From contig ML679961.1 in NCBI GenBank assembly GCA_007922225.1, forward strand, positions 10,209,882-10,273,881: DNA of 64,000 nt, given 5' to 3'. Under the pieces are notes generated by a model, which did no database searches, was not told where the DNA came from, and was given only the letters and a program-made list of their open reading frames with translations. Both the position numbers and the translations under genes were made by a program. Each line of letters opens with the position of its first letter. Positions within the stretch are counted from its first letter, which is position 1. Shown here piece after piece: positions 1 through 11,420 of the stretch. The DNA is from Emydura subglobosa. Its lineage: Eukaryota; Chordata; Testudines; Chelidae.

Positions 1-1408
1 TGGCGGCCATGTTTTATATGACCAGGCAGGGGGAGCACGGTCCTTGGCCCTTTGCCAGTAGGCCATTCGATTGTGGGACTTTGTGGTGAGGCACGACTTC
101 CACATATTTTCCTCTCACCTCCCGGGGTCAGGAATGATGAGGTGGACCACCTCAGCTGGTCGTTTTTACCCCGTCAAGACTGGACGTTGCACCCGGAGGT
201 GGCGATTTTTATTTTCCGCAAGTGGGGTGTTCCCCAACTGGACCTGTTCGCGTAGTTCTGGAATGGGAAGTGTCCGAGGTTCTGCATGACTCCCTCCACC
301 TGACAGCATGGAGACTCTGTGGCTGACGGAGCGAGAGAGGGCCTGCTCGGCGCAGGTCCAGCAGGTTCTGCTGGGCAGTAGGAAACCTTCCACTCAGGTG
401 GTGTACCGGGCCAAGTGGAAGGACATCCCCCCCCCAAGCTGCTCACCTATACAGGCGATCCTGGAGTACCTGCTCCACCTTAAGCTCCAGGGTCTAGCGC
501 TGGCCTCCCTGAAGGTGCACCTGCCGGCCATCTCGGCCTTCCACCAGCTAATGTAAGGGAGGTCACTATTCTTGCACCCCATGTCGGTGAGGTTCCTCAA
601 GGGGGTGGAGAGGCTGTACCCGCGGGTCCGTGACGCGGTGCCTCCCTGGGACTTGAACCTGGTCCTCGCCAGACTGACAGGACTGCCCTTCGAGCCCATG
701 GCTACATGCCCGCTGCTCGTCCTGTCATGGAAGGTAGCCTTCCTGGTGGCCATCACATCGGCTCGGAGGGTCTCTGAGTTAAGGGCTTTGACCTCGCAGC
801 CCCCTTACACTGTCTTTTATAAAGACAAGGTGTAGCTGAGACCCCACCCGTCCTTCCTGCCTAAGGTGGTGTCCCAGTTCCACTATAACCAAAATACCTT
901 CCTCCCTGTGTTCTTTCCCAAACTGCACGGGTCGGAGGAGGAGCGGAGATGGCACTCGCTGGACGTGAGACGAGCCCTGGCTTACATTGAGCGTACAAAG
1001 CCGTTCTGGAAGTCAACACAGCTATTCGTGGCTGTGGCAGACCGAATAAAGGGCTCACCTGTCTCCACCCAGTGCATCTCCGCCTGGATCACTGCCTGCA
1101 TCAGGACCTGCTACAAGCAGGCGAAGGTATCGCTTCCAGGAGCTGTGTTAATGCACTCAAACAGAGCCCAGGCCTCGTCGGTGGCCTTCCTGGAAAGAGT
1201 GCCCCTGCAGGACAATCTGCAAAGCAACAATTTGGGCGTCGGTCCACACCTTCACGTCCCATTATGTCATCGTGCAGCAGGCGAGAGAGGACGCGGGATT
1301 CGGCAAAGCCGCGCTGATGAAAGCCGCTTGACGCTGACTCCTACCCACCTCAAAGGTATGGCTATTTAATCACCTATATTGGAATGGATATGAGCAATCA
1401 CTCGAAGT
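1..1408 (+). pseudogene. DIRS-type retrotransposon 3' half: RNase H end and tyrosine recombinase, decayed
   Basis: Broken open frames at 52-255, 308-553, 572-832 and 866-1369 read as successive pieces of one polyprotein. The first ends like the RNase H region of DIRS/Ngaro elements (LHPEVA, then KWGVPQLDLFA). The others resemble the tyrosine recombinase that replaces a DDE integrase in this order: VSELRAL at about 757-790, LDVRRAL at about 960-980, KGSPVST at about 1050-1070, and a C-terminal part with AFLERVPLQD at about 1183-1212 whose frame then shifts, the HTF/SHY recombinase residues (about 1240-1265) lying in another frame. Stops and frameshifts separate the pieces, so no protein is expected. 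The element enters the window already truncated on the left. It is followed immediately by its terminal repeats. The family assignment rests on motif recognition, not on an alignment. Confidence 0.8.
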
Positions 1409-1722
1409 AGAAAACAGGGTTACTTACCAGTAACTGTTGTTCTTCGAGATGTGTTGCTCATATCCATTCCACACCTGCCCTCCGTCCCCGCTGTTGGAGT
1501 TGGCAGAAAGAAGGGACTGGGGGCCCTCAGGGCTGGCGGCGCCTGATATACCGCGGCATGAGCGCGGCACTCCAGGGGGCTCTGGAGCTGGCACTACGGG
1601 GCTTGCTAAGGGCAAAAAAGTTCCAGGAACCAGTGCACGGGGCGTGCACTCACCTATATTGGAATGGATATGAGCAACACATCTCGAAGAACAATAGTTA
1701 CTGGTAAGTAACCCTGTTTTCT
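1409..1722 (+). repeat. Terminal repeats of the DIRS-type element: inverted pair
   Basis: The arm at 1409-1470 and the reverse complement of 1661-1722 match at 61 of 62 positions (one G/A difference). They are separated by about 190 bp. A further partial direct copy of the inner edge (CACCTATATTGGAATGGAT...) lies at about 1370-1397 and again at 1651-1678. Combined inverted and split direct repeats at the 3' end are the hallmark of tyrosine-recombinase retrotransposons, which lack simple LTRs. Both arms contain the TTCTTCGAGATGTGTTGCTC core that recurs, diverged, in the fragment at 6074-6390. Confidence 0.85.
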
Positions 1723-1887
1723 CCAAATCCCCGCTGAAAATGCTTGCTCAGAGTACAGTAGCCCCTATACTGCTGCTCATGTCTGTGATGGAAAACTGAT
1801 ACAAATATTTGTACTTTGTGATCAGATGAAGGGAGTCATTTATTTTTAATCAGTGACATTGAATTAAGGAGATGGGATTGGTTTTTA

Positions 1888-2279
1888 ATTCTGGGTAGAG
1901 CCCTGCACGGATACAAAAACGTGGATCTGCATCCGCCAGACTCCATTAACATCCGACTCGCCATCAGCATCTCTGTCTTCTAGGAGATCATCCGCACCTG
2001 CAGCTCTGAGCCACCCAACCAGCTGTTCGGAGGCCAGCCCTTCCAGGCAGCTGCCAAACAGCTGATTGGCAGCTAGAAGGGGGAGCCTTCCCCTTCTGCT
2101 CCCTTCCCCTCCCCATCTCAAAGACAGGAAAGCAGCATCAAAGGCTATGAGCTTCAGACAGCTGCTTCCCTGCCTTTGAGATCCACATCCTATCCACCAT
2201 CCGCAACAAATGGGCCACGGACATCCTCATCTGTGGATATAAAGTGGATATCTGCGGACTCGCAAGGCTATACTCTGGG
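1888..2279. mobile_element. hAT-type miniature element with target-site duplication
   Basis: The element spans about 1896-2271 (376 bp). It begins TAGAGCCCTGC and ends with GCAAGGCTAT, an imperfect inverted repeat. Flanks are ATTCTGGG (1888-1895) and ACTCTGGG (2272-2279), 7 of 8 identical, the 8-bp duplication expected of hAT transposases. Near each end are sub-terminal motifs related by inversion, built around GGATNTGCATCCG-like sequence. It has no coding capacity. Confidence 0.65.
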
Positions 2280-2353
2280 GACATCAAGATGAATGTTTGT
2301 TTGTTTTGGTTTTGATTTTTAACCAAAAATATCCTTTTTAATATATGTAAATC

Positions 2354-2375
2354 TTTTTTTTTTTTTTTTTTTTTT
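2354..2375 (+). repeat. Poly-T tract
   Basis: A run of 22 consecutive T. It is probably the poly-A tail of a minus-strand retrocopy or a simple replication-slippage tract; no associated retrocopy was recognised. Confidence 0.9.
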
Positions 2376-2436
2376 ATTTCTTCCCATTCTATGGTCTTAA
2401 ATTACTAAAGTGAATGTTTAGTAGTTCTGTTATTTG

Positions 2437-2541
2437 TATTGCATTAGCATCTAGGGGACCAAGTCATGGACCAGGACCAACTATTTATTTTGTGAACACA
2501 GGACAAAAAATAGTTCCTGCCCCAAAGTTTGCAGTCTAGTT
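2437..2541 (-). mobile_element. L2-like LINE 3' tail
   Basis: The block reads (plus strand) GTCATGGACCAGGACCAA, then ACAAAAAATAGTTCCTGCCCC and a GCAGTCTAG-type end. In reverse complement this is the 'gtaagct...gcagggac...tag-cac' 3' end of amniote L2 elements. The same unit recurs at 18148, 45060, 45742, 56048 and 60780 in this orientation and at 42828 in the other. Confidence 0.6.
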
Positions 2542-4434
2542 TCTTAAATGTTAGTAAAACTTCAAATTTTACAAAACTTTTTCCTACTAGAAAGTTTGAT
2601 GCTTAACATATTTTTCAACATTGAAAGTCAAATCCAGGGTTTCATTACATCCTTTACTGTGAGAACAGCACAAACTGCAGCGCAAAAATAGATAAGCAAA
2701 TAGCTCATGCTCTAGTTGCATCCACTATGAACTTCTAATAAATATTTATCTTCCACAAGTCAAGAAAACTGAAATGCTTTGATCAAACTTTATTTCCACC
2801 ATCACAGTTTGACATCAATGGGCCTTAAATATGGATTTAGGAGCCTTACTGTAGATAGGTATTTTTGAAAATTTTAGCCTATGCATTAAAAAGTTCACAA
2901 TTATGTACTGAATGAAGCTCTAAACTTCAGAGTTAAATTATTGTTAATAGTGAAGCAATTTTTGTTTTGCAATTACAAAGATTTTGTTAAACAATTTTTA
3001 ATATAAAACTTTGTTGCTAATGTGTGAAACTTATATGCATGCTTAACTTTAAGCACAAGTACTTGATTTCAGTGGGGCTATTTGTGTGAATAAGGTTAAA
3101 TACCTGTTAGAGTATTTGCAGGATCAGGGCCTTAATATTCAATACTTTTTGTGGGGAGGGTTTACCTATAGGAGTTTTGTAAAAGTCAAAGGAGGCATTT
3201 TTAAAAAGCTTAAAATTTATAACAAAATAAGGTGTAAAGTTGCAATAGTACAAACTTTAAGATTAGTTTTACAAAGCTTCAACCTGATTTAAATTGATGG
3301 CTTAAAAAATCAATTGACTTAAATCATTATTTAATTCAATGATTTAAATCATTTCAACTTGGGGAACATGACCAAATTCTGGAGACTCTACTGACCAATG
3401 TGTGCATCAGGGATTTGCACATAGAAGCAGCAGTTCTGAATAAACTTATTCTATTGTTCAAATTACATTTTGTTGGGTCTTTTTTTTTTTTTTTTTTTTA
3501 AACAGTCATTCTTTCTCTACGAAATCAAGACTGCTTTTACTGCGTAATTATAGATAATAGGTACCCTGTCCTTGTAAACTATTTTATTTAGAACACTTTC
3601 TTTGTGTTCTGCAAAAGCACATTTTGTGCTTGGGCATTGATATTCTTTAACTGCTGATGTTTGGTGCAACATTAAAGCTAAAACATAGTGGATACATGGT
3701 TTTAAGAGAAACTAAAAGACATTCAGAAATAGTCACTAAACCATTTTGCATTCTGATTATTTTCATCTTGTAAGACTTTTTGTAATTGGGCTTTCAAGAT
3801 TAGGAGTTTATCTTTCTGCTCTAAATATGTTGAGGAACTTGAGCTCTATGCAAAAAGGAGATTTTGAAGAAAACATCACAGTCCTTTCCTGCAGCAAGTG
3901 CCCTTTTTGCTTTCTGCTGACCCAAGAAAGAGCTAAACTGAATAGTTTATTACTGATAAAATCATATATTCATGTGAAATGTATAACTTTGATAGTAGTT
4001 TGTTAATCTCTAATGTTTGTTACTTAAAGTGGAAGGTGCTTGGAAATCCCACTTTAAATGATGTCTAAAGATAAACTGATTTTTTAAAACTATTTTTGGA
4101 GTTCTAACTGTGTAGTAGAAATAAGCAGTGCTGTGGTTTTTGGATATCATTTGTCTAGTATAGTGTAATAGAAATTTAAACCTAGAATTTTAGTTTATAA
4201 CAAATCTGCATGGTTTGAATATTACTTTGTTTTTTAAAGTTAGAGTTTTTAAGAAAATGGATTTTTAAGCCAATATTTTTTTTATTCCAAATGTTAACAT
4301 ATCACTTTTGAATAAGACTATTTGCTTTAATTTCAGTATTTTATACGTGTTAAATTCCTAAACTTCATGTTATTGAATCTTGTACTATAAGCATAGTATT
4401 TAATATCTTAGTCTGAAGCTATATGCAGTGTAGT
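2542..4434. other. AT-rich, presumably intronic sequence
   Basis: I see no exon, promoter or recognisable transposon body here. A T-run lies at 3480-3499. Positions 3010-3130 resemble a dispersed sauropsid repeat: 'gcatgcttaactttaagcac', then 'atttcagtggggcta' and 'gcaggatcagggcc'; a related stretch lies at about 38450-38770. The short open frames at 3086-3292 and 3746-4006 have no recognisable domain or coding character. Confidence 0.5.
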
Positions 4435-4436
4435 TT

Positions 4437-4863
4437 GTAGCCACGTCTGTACCAGGATATTAAAGTGACAAGGTGGATGAGGTAATATCTTTTATTGGAT
4501 CAACTTCTATTGATGAGAGACAAGCTTTCAAAAGACTAGTCTTGGAGCTTAAAATTCATTACTCTGCTAGGCACCAAAAATCATAGACTGAACAGAGACT
4601 GGATTTATAGCTTATTACAACAATCTGTAACCCACTAACCCCCTCTTTTTTTTCCTATGACTGCGGAGGTGTTAATGGGCCACTCTACCTTGAATGGTCC
4701 CTTAGAATATGCCAACTACTTATGCTAAAGAATATATTTCATCTTGCATTTTGCTGTGATGCTGGGAGTTCCTTTAGCAGACCTGAGGAAGAGCTCTGTG
4801 TGTCTTGAAAACTTGTCTCTCTCACCAACAGAAGTTGGTTCCAATAAAAGATCGCATTAATGG
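4437..4863. mobile_element. Long-inverted-repeat (fold-back) DNA element
   Basis: The left end carries TAATATCTTTTATTGGATCAA, then CTTCTATTGATGAGAGACAAGC. The right end carries their inverted counterpart: ACTTGTCTCTCTCACCAACA, then GAAGTTGGTTCCAATAAAAGA. The termini can therefore pair over roughly 60-80 bp around a non-coding centre. Related copies lie at 22133-22395 (compact) and 40034-40134 (one half only). Confidence 0.7.
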
Positions 4864-5039
4864 CCATGGAGTGTCCGAGGTGAATGAATCCCTCTTAGTT
4901 CCTTTTTACTGCCTGTGACAGTGCTGGAATGTGCTTTTGCTTAGCAAGTTGCTTCTTTCTCTCAACCTAGTGGACTTGTTTTTTCTTAGTGTACGTAGGT
5001 CTGTGATTAAGTTACCATTTGACTTTGTTTTTCAACTTA

Positions 5040-6060
5040 GTTTGAGCTTAATCTTGCCACTCAGAGATGGAGCATGCCATGTTTTCCAGGGTTTAAGCCC
5101 TGTACTACCTGTAAAAAGCCTATGCCAATAAGCGACCTGCACCAGAGTTGTCTCAAGTGCCTGGGTGAAGCCCATGTGTGGGAAAAGTGCAAAATTTACA
5201 GAAGTTTTTTTGGCCCTGAACCAAAAAGGACTGGGACGTTCAGCCAAAGGCTATCCAGATGGAGTCAGCGCTCAAACCAGCACCGGAGCCAGGATGGCCG
5301 GACTCAGAACCAAGCACATTGGCCTCACTATGGAGCACCCCTGTGATGCCGCCTTCCTCCCGGCACTGATCAGGGTCTCCGATGCCAAAGAAGAAACCGA
5401 GGAAGTCCCATGCGGAACAAAGGCGCTCACTGCTGCCAAAAAGGTGCAGCAAAGGCATGGGGCATCAAATGGGCTCACAGTCGGGCCACTGATCTCCACA
5501 AATAACTGGGGGGCCACCTGCTCAGGTGTTGAGCCCAGCCCCAGACCTACCGCTGATTCTGGGAAGCAACAAGGGCCCACGGCACCTAGCAGTTCTCACA
5601 ACACCGGACGTGTTTCAGGCCATGAAAAACCTCTTGTCTATGCCAGTGCCACTGACTCCTCAAGATGGGAGGCCACATCAACAGGACCAGGCATTGCTTT
5701 CATGTACAGTACTGTTGCAAGGGAAGCCTGCGATGAAGCCCCCGCAGCGCTCCCCGTCACCAGGACACTGATCTTTGATGCATCAGCCATCTCCAGACCA
5801 ATGGTTCCGGCATGAGGAGCGGTGACCTAAGTGGTTGGTTTTTAGCCACTGATTCCCATCCCCCCAGCATTGGAATGTGGACCGATGGCACTAATCAGCT
5901 CGGACTCAGAGGCAAGGGAGGTTGTCCTGCCAAAAGGACAGTTTACCACCACAGCTGTCATTATGTCATTACGGAGGAGGACCAGGACGATGCCCACGTT
6001 GGCAGAACTGTTAGTCAGCACATCTGTGAACGCCTGCCCACCTCCACGGATACTGCTGGT
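5040..6060 (+). pseudogene. DIRS-type gag-like remnant
   Basis: The frame at 5074-5346 contains a cysteine/histidine cluster (CTTCKK, then DLHQSCLKCLGEAHV, then EKC) typical of the gag-like first protein of vertebrate DIRS-type elements. It continues in other frames (5165-5815, 5526-5771) as a Pro/Ser-rich stretch with several frameshifts and stops. No reverse transcriptase, RNase H or recombinase follows; the next recognisable sequence is the terminal repeat at 6074. This is therefore either an internally deleted derivative or a rearranged copy. The 5' boundary is uncertain. Confidence 0.65.
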
Positions 6061-6073
6061 AAGTCACCTGATT

Positions 6074-6390
6074 TGAGAATGGACATGAGCAAGCACTTGA
6101 AGAAGAAACTCTTTGAGATGTGTTGCTCATGTCCATTCTACAACCCGACCTCCTTCCCGTCATGTAGGAGTTCTGGCACGAAGGAATTGAGAGAAAAGGG
6201 AGTTGGCAGCACCCCATATACTGATGCATGTGCTCACTGCTGCAGAGGGTGCTAGAGCCAGCCCTATGGATACCACTAGGGGAAAATTTTCTGGCACCGG
6301 TGCTTGAGGTGCACACATACCTAATTTGAAAATGAACATGAGCAACACATCTCGAAAAACAATAGTTACGAAGGTAAGTAGCTGTTCTTT
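6074..6390 (+). repeat. Terminal repeats of the second DIRS-type element
   Basis: GAATGGACATGAGCAAGCAC (6077-6096) precedes TTTGAGATGTGTTGCTCATG and CCATTCT. About 190 bp later GAACATGAGCAACACATCTC and AACAATAGTTAC lie in inverted orientation, followed by GGTAAGTAGCTG. The architecture matches 1409-1722 but is more diverged. The left arm has lost its ACAGTTACTTACC-type segment, the region being collapsed to GAAGAAGAAACTC. Confidence 0.8.
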
Positions 6391-8339
6391 ATCAGAGTGA
6401 CTGGTGCACGCACAGACCAGTGTGTGGAATACATGTCTGCATCACATCTTGAAAAAATACTGTTTATTACTGTACTAGGCTCTTTCCAACCAACTGTTCC
6501 TTTTTGCATGCATAGGAGAATTTGGTCTTTTTAGAAGCTTGGTAAATAATCGTGCTACAACTGACTGCTGCACCAAGTCTAGGTATGTTAATACTGCTGT
6601 GCAGATCAAAGTGATTCTAAGTAGCTGATACTAAGGTCCACAAATTCATTACAATGGCTACTTCAGCCTCCCTGTAGCTTTATGGCAGATGCCAGTCATT
6701 CCAGTAACAAGTAGGAGGGCTTCCCTGCTGCCAAAAGATTTCTCCAGGTTTAATTATTTATTTTACTGCACTTCAGCAAGCAGCTCACCCTGCCCTCCTT
6801 GGTGCAGAACTTCACTGAGGGAAAACTTTTGGACTAACAGTTGGGTTCAGTCTAATTCCTAGCCCTGCCCCAGACTACATTTGATTTTGGGGGAACTCAT
6901 GCCCTCGGATCTTCTTCTCTTTCTGAGACATTTGTAGTAGCTGGTGCTCCTGGAGTTTTCAGGGAGTGATAGGCTGAGAAAAAGCCATAAGGCGAAGGAA
7001 GGAAGGATGGATTTTTTATTTATTTTTTTTTAAATTTATTTAAATTGGATTTTTTTTATTTTAAACTTGAGCATTTATTTTTAAAAAATAACCTATTTAA
7101 AATTAAATTTGAAATTGACAACCTATGTTAAAGCCTAAACTTATAATATATTAAAATCATTTAAATATAAAAAATACATAAGCAGTACATGCTCGCTGCC
7201 AGGTTTTAAAGAAAATCATACTTCTGAATGGGTGGAAGTCACTGGCTGAACTCTTGGAATCAGAGTTTGTTGAAATGCTAAACCAGTTTTTGATAGCAGT
7301 AGCCTCTTCTGCAGGTGCAGAGAGAATATTTTCTTCATTTCAGTTTATTCAATTAGTTCAGTACAATAACTTGTTCATTCAAGGTTAAGAAACTAATTGG
7401 GAGTTGAAAACACAGGAAGGCTTTTTTCCCTGCATCAATCTATGAATAAATACTAAATGTGAAAGTATGAGATCTAGTTCTAAAATCCTGATTGATGTGG
7501 TGACCAGAGACAATCAGTTCAATTCACTAATTACAGATTTTTCTTTAATAAATCAATCAGTTTTAAATGCAAATGTTTTGATAAGCTCTTTGATAAAACC
7601 ACCTCAAACGTGCTGGAGTCATAAGAAAAAAATTTAAAAAAAAAATCTGTTGTGCATTTTTAATTGAAGTTGAATTTACATCCTAATAGAGCAAGACACA
7701 AATCACAAATAAAAAATAATTAATCATCTATTAAATGAGAAATGCATCATTCACCATTTTCTAACAAAATAAAATATGTAAACATGAAGAATCTGAATAA
7801 ATGTAAGGCTATATAATTGCTGAAATAAATGTGTATAGATATAGCGTATCCTCCTGGTTATCATAAAGAAGCACCAATTTAGTGCAAAAGCTGTATTTAG
7901 TTGCAGATGAGTGTGGTTTAATGGTTATCAACCAATGAGAATCCATCGTTCTTTAGGAAAATAACTAAAAGGTACAAATGCAAAACATAATTAAAAGTGA
8001 TGACTTAACTCAAGATTCTCTGCCTACTGCACTTTGATGTAGCTGCTGGTCCCAAGCCTGGCTGAAGTTGGGCAGTTGAGCTCAAGGCTAACCACCCCTG
8101 GCCTCGTATTTTTTTTAAAAAACGTAATTTGTTACAGAAATGGAACCAAGCTACCATTTCGTGTTTTTTTTTTTAAATTTAAAGCTGCTCAGTAGAGAAT
8201 ACTGCTGCCTGAAGGTTCCTGGGGAAAACCAGTGTCTGGAAGCCAGGATCACAAAAAGCTTGATACTGCCAGCAAGAAAATACTTCAGAGTTGGTTATTG
8301 TAATGTGAAAACTGTGTTTTAAAGATCTCACAGATCATG
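6391..8339. other. AT-rich, presumably intronic sequence
   Basis: No gene or clear transposon body was recognised. Positions 7010-7170 and 7620-7810 are strongly AT-rich with A/T runs. The open frame at 8140-8322 spans a T-run and has no recognisable domain. Confidence 0.5.
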
Positions 8340-9640
8340 AGGCCGATGAGCAAATATGGACTTGAAATCCTGGACATCAAAGAGAGCAGACTGACAGATA
8401 TGCTTCAAGCAAGAAAAGAAACATCTCATCTGTTCAGATCATAGTGTTCTCTCAAAGGGAATAGTGCCCATTATGATAGATTCCATAGGAAAAATCACTT
8501 ATCAATTGGGATCTATCAACCACTGCATCATCCAGGCCATATTCCAAACCAGATTCCTGAAGATGTTTATCATACAGTGCTGTGCTCCAAGAGAAACCTA
8601 GTGATGAAGATAAAGATAAGTTCTATAATTGCCTCCAAAGTGTGATTGATGGAATATCAAAACATGATTTACTCCTAGTAATAGGTATCTTCAATACTAA
8701 TATAGAAATTGACAACCAAGGAATGGAAGAAGCAATGGGAAAGCGTAGGTTGGGAATCATTAGCCAAAATGGCAAGAGACTCATTGAATTGTGCTTGGTG
8801 TCCAGTCTAGTTCACGTAAGCATCCTGTTCCCTCATAAAACATACATAAAGAAACATGGAATTCACCAGATGGTAAAACAGAAAATCACATGGATCACAT
8901 CTGCATCAACTCGAGATACAGGTCATCTGTCCAAAACACAAGGGTATATCAGGCAACAAATGTCAGCAGCAACCACAATTTTTGCATTGCCAAACTAAAA
9001 TTAAAACTCAGATCAGCTTTAAACAGAAAGTGGCAAAGAAAATTAAAATGAGGGGCAGTGGATGCAAACCTTATGAAAGAACAGGCTGGATTCAGGCTGA
9101 GCAATCTTGTGTAGATCAGGTATACATGCTAAGAACCATCATATAAGAATGTATAGTGTGTCAGGCTCCCCTTATCTATGTCATTGATGTTTCTAAAGGC
9201 ATTTGACAGCCTGCATTGGCATACATTGGGGAATATTCAATTTTATGGAATTCCAGCCAAAGCTGTCAACATCTTCAAGGCTACAAACAATGCAAAGTGT
9301 ACTGTAAGTGTGAACAACCAGACAACAGAGTGGTTCAACATGGACATTGATGTGAAACAGGGCTGCATTCTATTTCCAGTGTTTTGTTATTACTGTAGAT
9401 AGGATAATGAGGTGTTTTTATCAACACAGGTGCTGGCATAGCATGGGTAGATGGCAAATGCCTAGAAGACCTAGACTTTGCTGATGATTGTGTTATTGAG
9501 CGACACCCCCAAAAAGTTACAAAGACGACTTGGCGAAAACAACAGACCAAGCAGGACTCAAAATCAGTTACAGCAAAACAAACATCCTTGAAACCTTCAT
9601 GTCAAGGAGTATCATCATAAAAACATCCTCTGGAGACTCT
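8340..9640 (+). pseudogene. Old non-CR1 LINE: endonuclease and reverse transcriptase remnants
   Basis: The frame at 8582-8998 resembles an APE-type endonuclease, with LLLVIGIFNTNIEIDNQG matching the usual 'GDFNAKIG' block (the catalytic D replaced), then MGKRRLGI, NGKRLIELC and FPHKTYIKKHG blocks. The frame at 9178-9402 resembles reverse transcriptase: LKAFDSLHW, then YGIPAKAVNIFK and VKQGCILFP. At about 9470-9495 LDFADDCVI gives the catalytic 'ADD' motif. Frameshifts and stops throughout indicate an old insertion. Block order matches an RTE-like or related LINE rather than CR1; the clade is uncertain. Confidence 0.7.
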
Positions 9641-9890
9641 CTAATTTGTTCACGTCCTGAAGTGTAGTGCCCAGAACTGGACACAGTACTGCAGCTGAGG
9701 CCTCTCCAGTGCAGAGGAATTGTGACTTGATCCAAATATTCATTTTAAAAATGTCTAGCCCCAGATGGAGGATGCTTGACTAGTCAGACCTGAAAACCAC
9801 AGCCAATTCACATACAGAAAGGGGGATGAGAAATGGACTAGATGACCTCTTGCGGTCCCTTCCATATTTCCCAAATTCTATCTTCTAGAA
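9641..9890. mobile_element. CR1 3'-end fragments
   Basis: At about 9660-9720, GTGCCCAGAACTGGACACAG and CTGAGGCCTCTCCAGTGCAG match the minus-strand CR1 reading. At about 9830-9880, AAATGGACTAGATGACCTCT and GGTCCCTTCCATAT match the plus-strand CR1 3' end. Two small fragments in opposite orientation are therefore juxtaposed. Confidence 0.55.
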
Positions 9891-11420
9891 GCACGATGCA
9901 GACGCCGAGGGAGAGGATTGGTTAACATGAGGGAGATATGTGGATGAAGAGGATTGTGGAAGATGGAATAAGGAAATGAAGCATCTAATTTCCTGTCAGG
10001 AATTCACATGTTACTCCTTTGGTCAGCAGGTGCTGAGAGTTCTGCAGAGACAGTCTGCTCATCTGCCAGAGCACAAGAATATTTCATCATTGATAAGTGT
10101 ATTGAAGGAATAAAATTTGCTGGCTCTGGTAGAAGCCCTCTCAGCCGCCAGAAATGAAGAGAAGGCAGCCATAGTGCAGACCTCTTAGGATGTGGAGAAG
10201 TAAATGGAAGGGGAAAATCCCAGAAGATTCCTGTGAAGGGGAGAAAAATAAAAAGGGGATAATAGGGGAATAGATAATCCAAATACTGGGAAGACAGACA
10301 GGAGATGTCAAGCTGTCTTGCATGGCTCAGGAGTGAGTACCAATCTGAGTGCAGACTGAATAAGCAGGATCCCAACTGGTTGTGAGTTCTATACTTAAAT
10401 TTCACCAATCAAGTATCAAGTGTGAATTCCTCAAGCAGTACAACAGCCATAACATGTAGTCACAGACAGTCCTCTTGTGTACTCAAATTCATCTTGCCAC
10501 TCAGGCAAGCCTGCCTTTGTGATAGATGGTCCCTTGCACCAAATATCACAACAATGCTCTGATTACGCCCAGTCCCAAAGGATCACTCGCTCACCTCAGG
10601 TCAAGTGCACACTAGATCTCTCACCAAAGACAACTCTTGTAGCCAATCCTATGATAAACTAACTAAAGATTTATTAACTGAGAAAAAGAAATGAATTGTT
10701 TACAAGGTTAAAAGCAGATAAACATACACAAATGAGTTAATCTTAGGTTCCAAAAGGTAATAGAAGCTGCTGTAATGTGCAAGCTGTATATGTCCTTTAG
10801 GGCTAACCCAGGATAAGCAGGTGGGGATCTCTTGCTTATACATAGGAATATTCGCTCCTCAGAGTTCAAGCAACATAGAGATAATTTCTTCTTGAAGAGG
10901 ATTTTTATTCCCTAGGCACAGAGTTCAAGGTGATGGGATGAGTTCTTGTATATGTCTCCTCTTCATGTGTATGAAGTAATCAACAGTCTTTTGTCCACTC
11001 ATGTTCCACAATGGCTTGTTTGGTATCTATGAGCCTTCTTTTGTTGGCGAGGAGATGACACCTCTTGTGGTAAACTAGAATTTCACACTTGGTAATGCTT
11101 CTCTCCTGACTGGGTTTACAGTTTCAGAGCAAACATTTTTATAATTACTGAGCAAACAGTTAAATATTACCTTATAATGTGGGATACAGATATTATAAGG
11201 AAGATTAATGCATTCTGCAACTTACAAGTATTTCATAGTCTAAACACTAGACATATGTTTATAAATACAATACCTTTCTTCACAGTACTAACACACAGGT
11301 GAGCCGGACTTGTTTCCAGCTCTGCATTTGTCAGTTTTCAGAGAGGCCTAGGGCCCTTGGCATGAACTGGCATACCCAGCATCTCAGGAGAGAGAAATTC
11401 ATTTGATAGGAAATGGAGGG
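9891..11420. repeat. Probable long interspersed repeat, possibly LTR-type
   Basis: From about 10390 to 11390 the sequence has no coding sense but includes blocks I believe recur in turtle genomes, such as AACTAACTAAAGATTTATTA, GTCCTTTAGGGCTAACCCAG and CTTTTGTCCACTCATGTTCC. I could not define ends, target duplications or a promoter. The 134-codon minus-strand frame at 10004-10408 has no recognisable domain. Confidence 0.35.

Noticed and set aside
5165..5815. 216-codon plus-strand frame as a complete gene
   Set aside because: Out of frame with the cysteine cluster of the gag-like sequence; a by-product of frameshifts in a retroelement.
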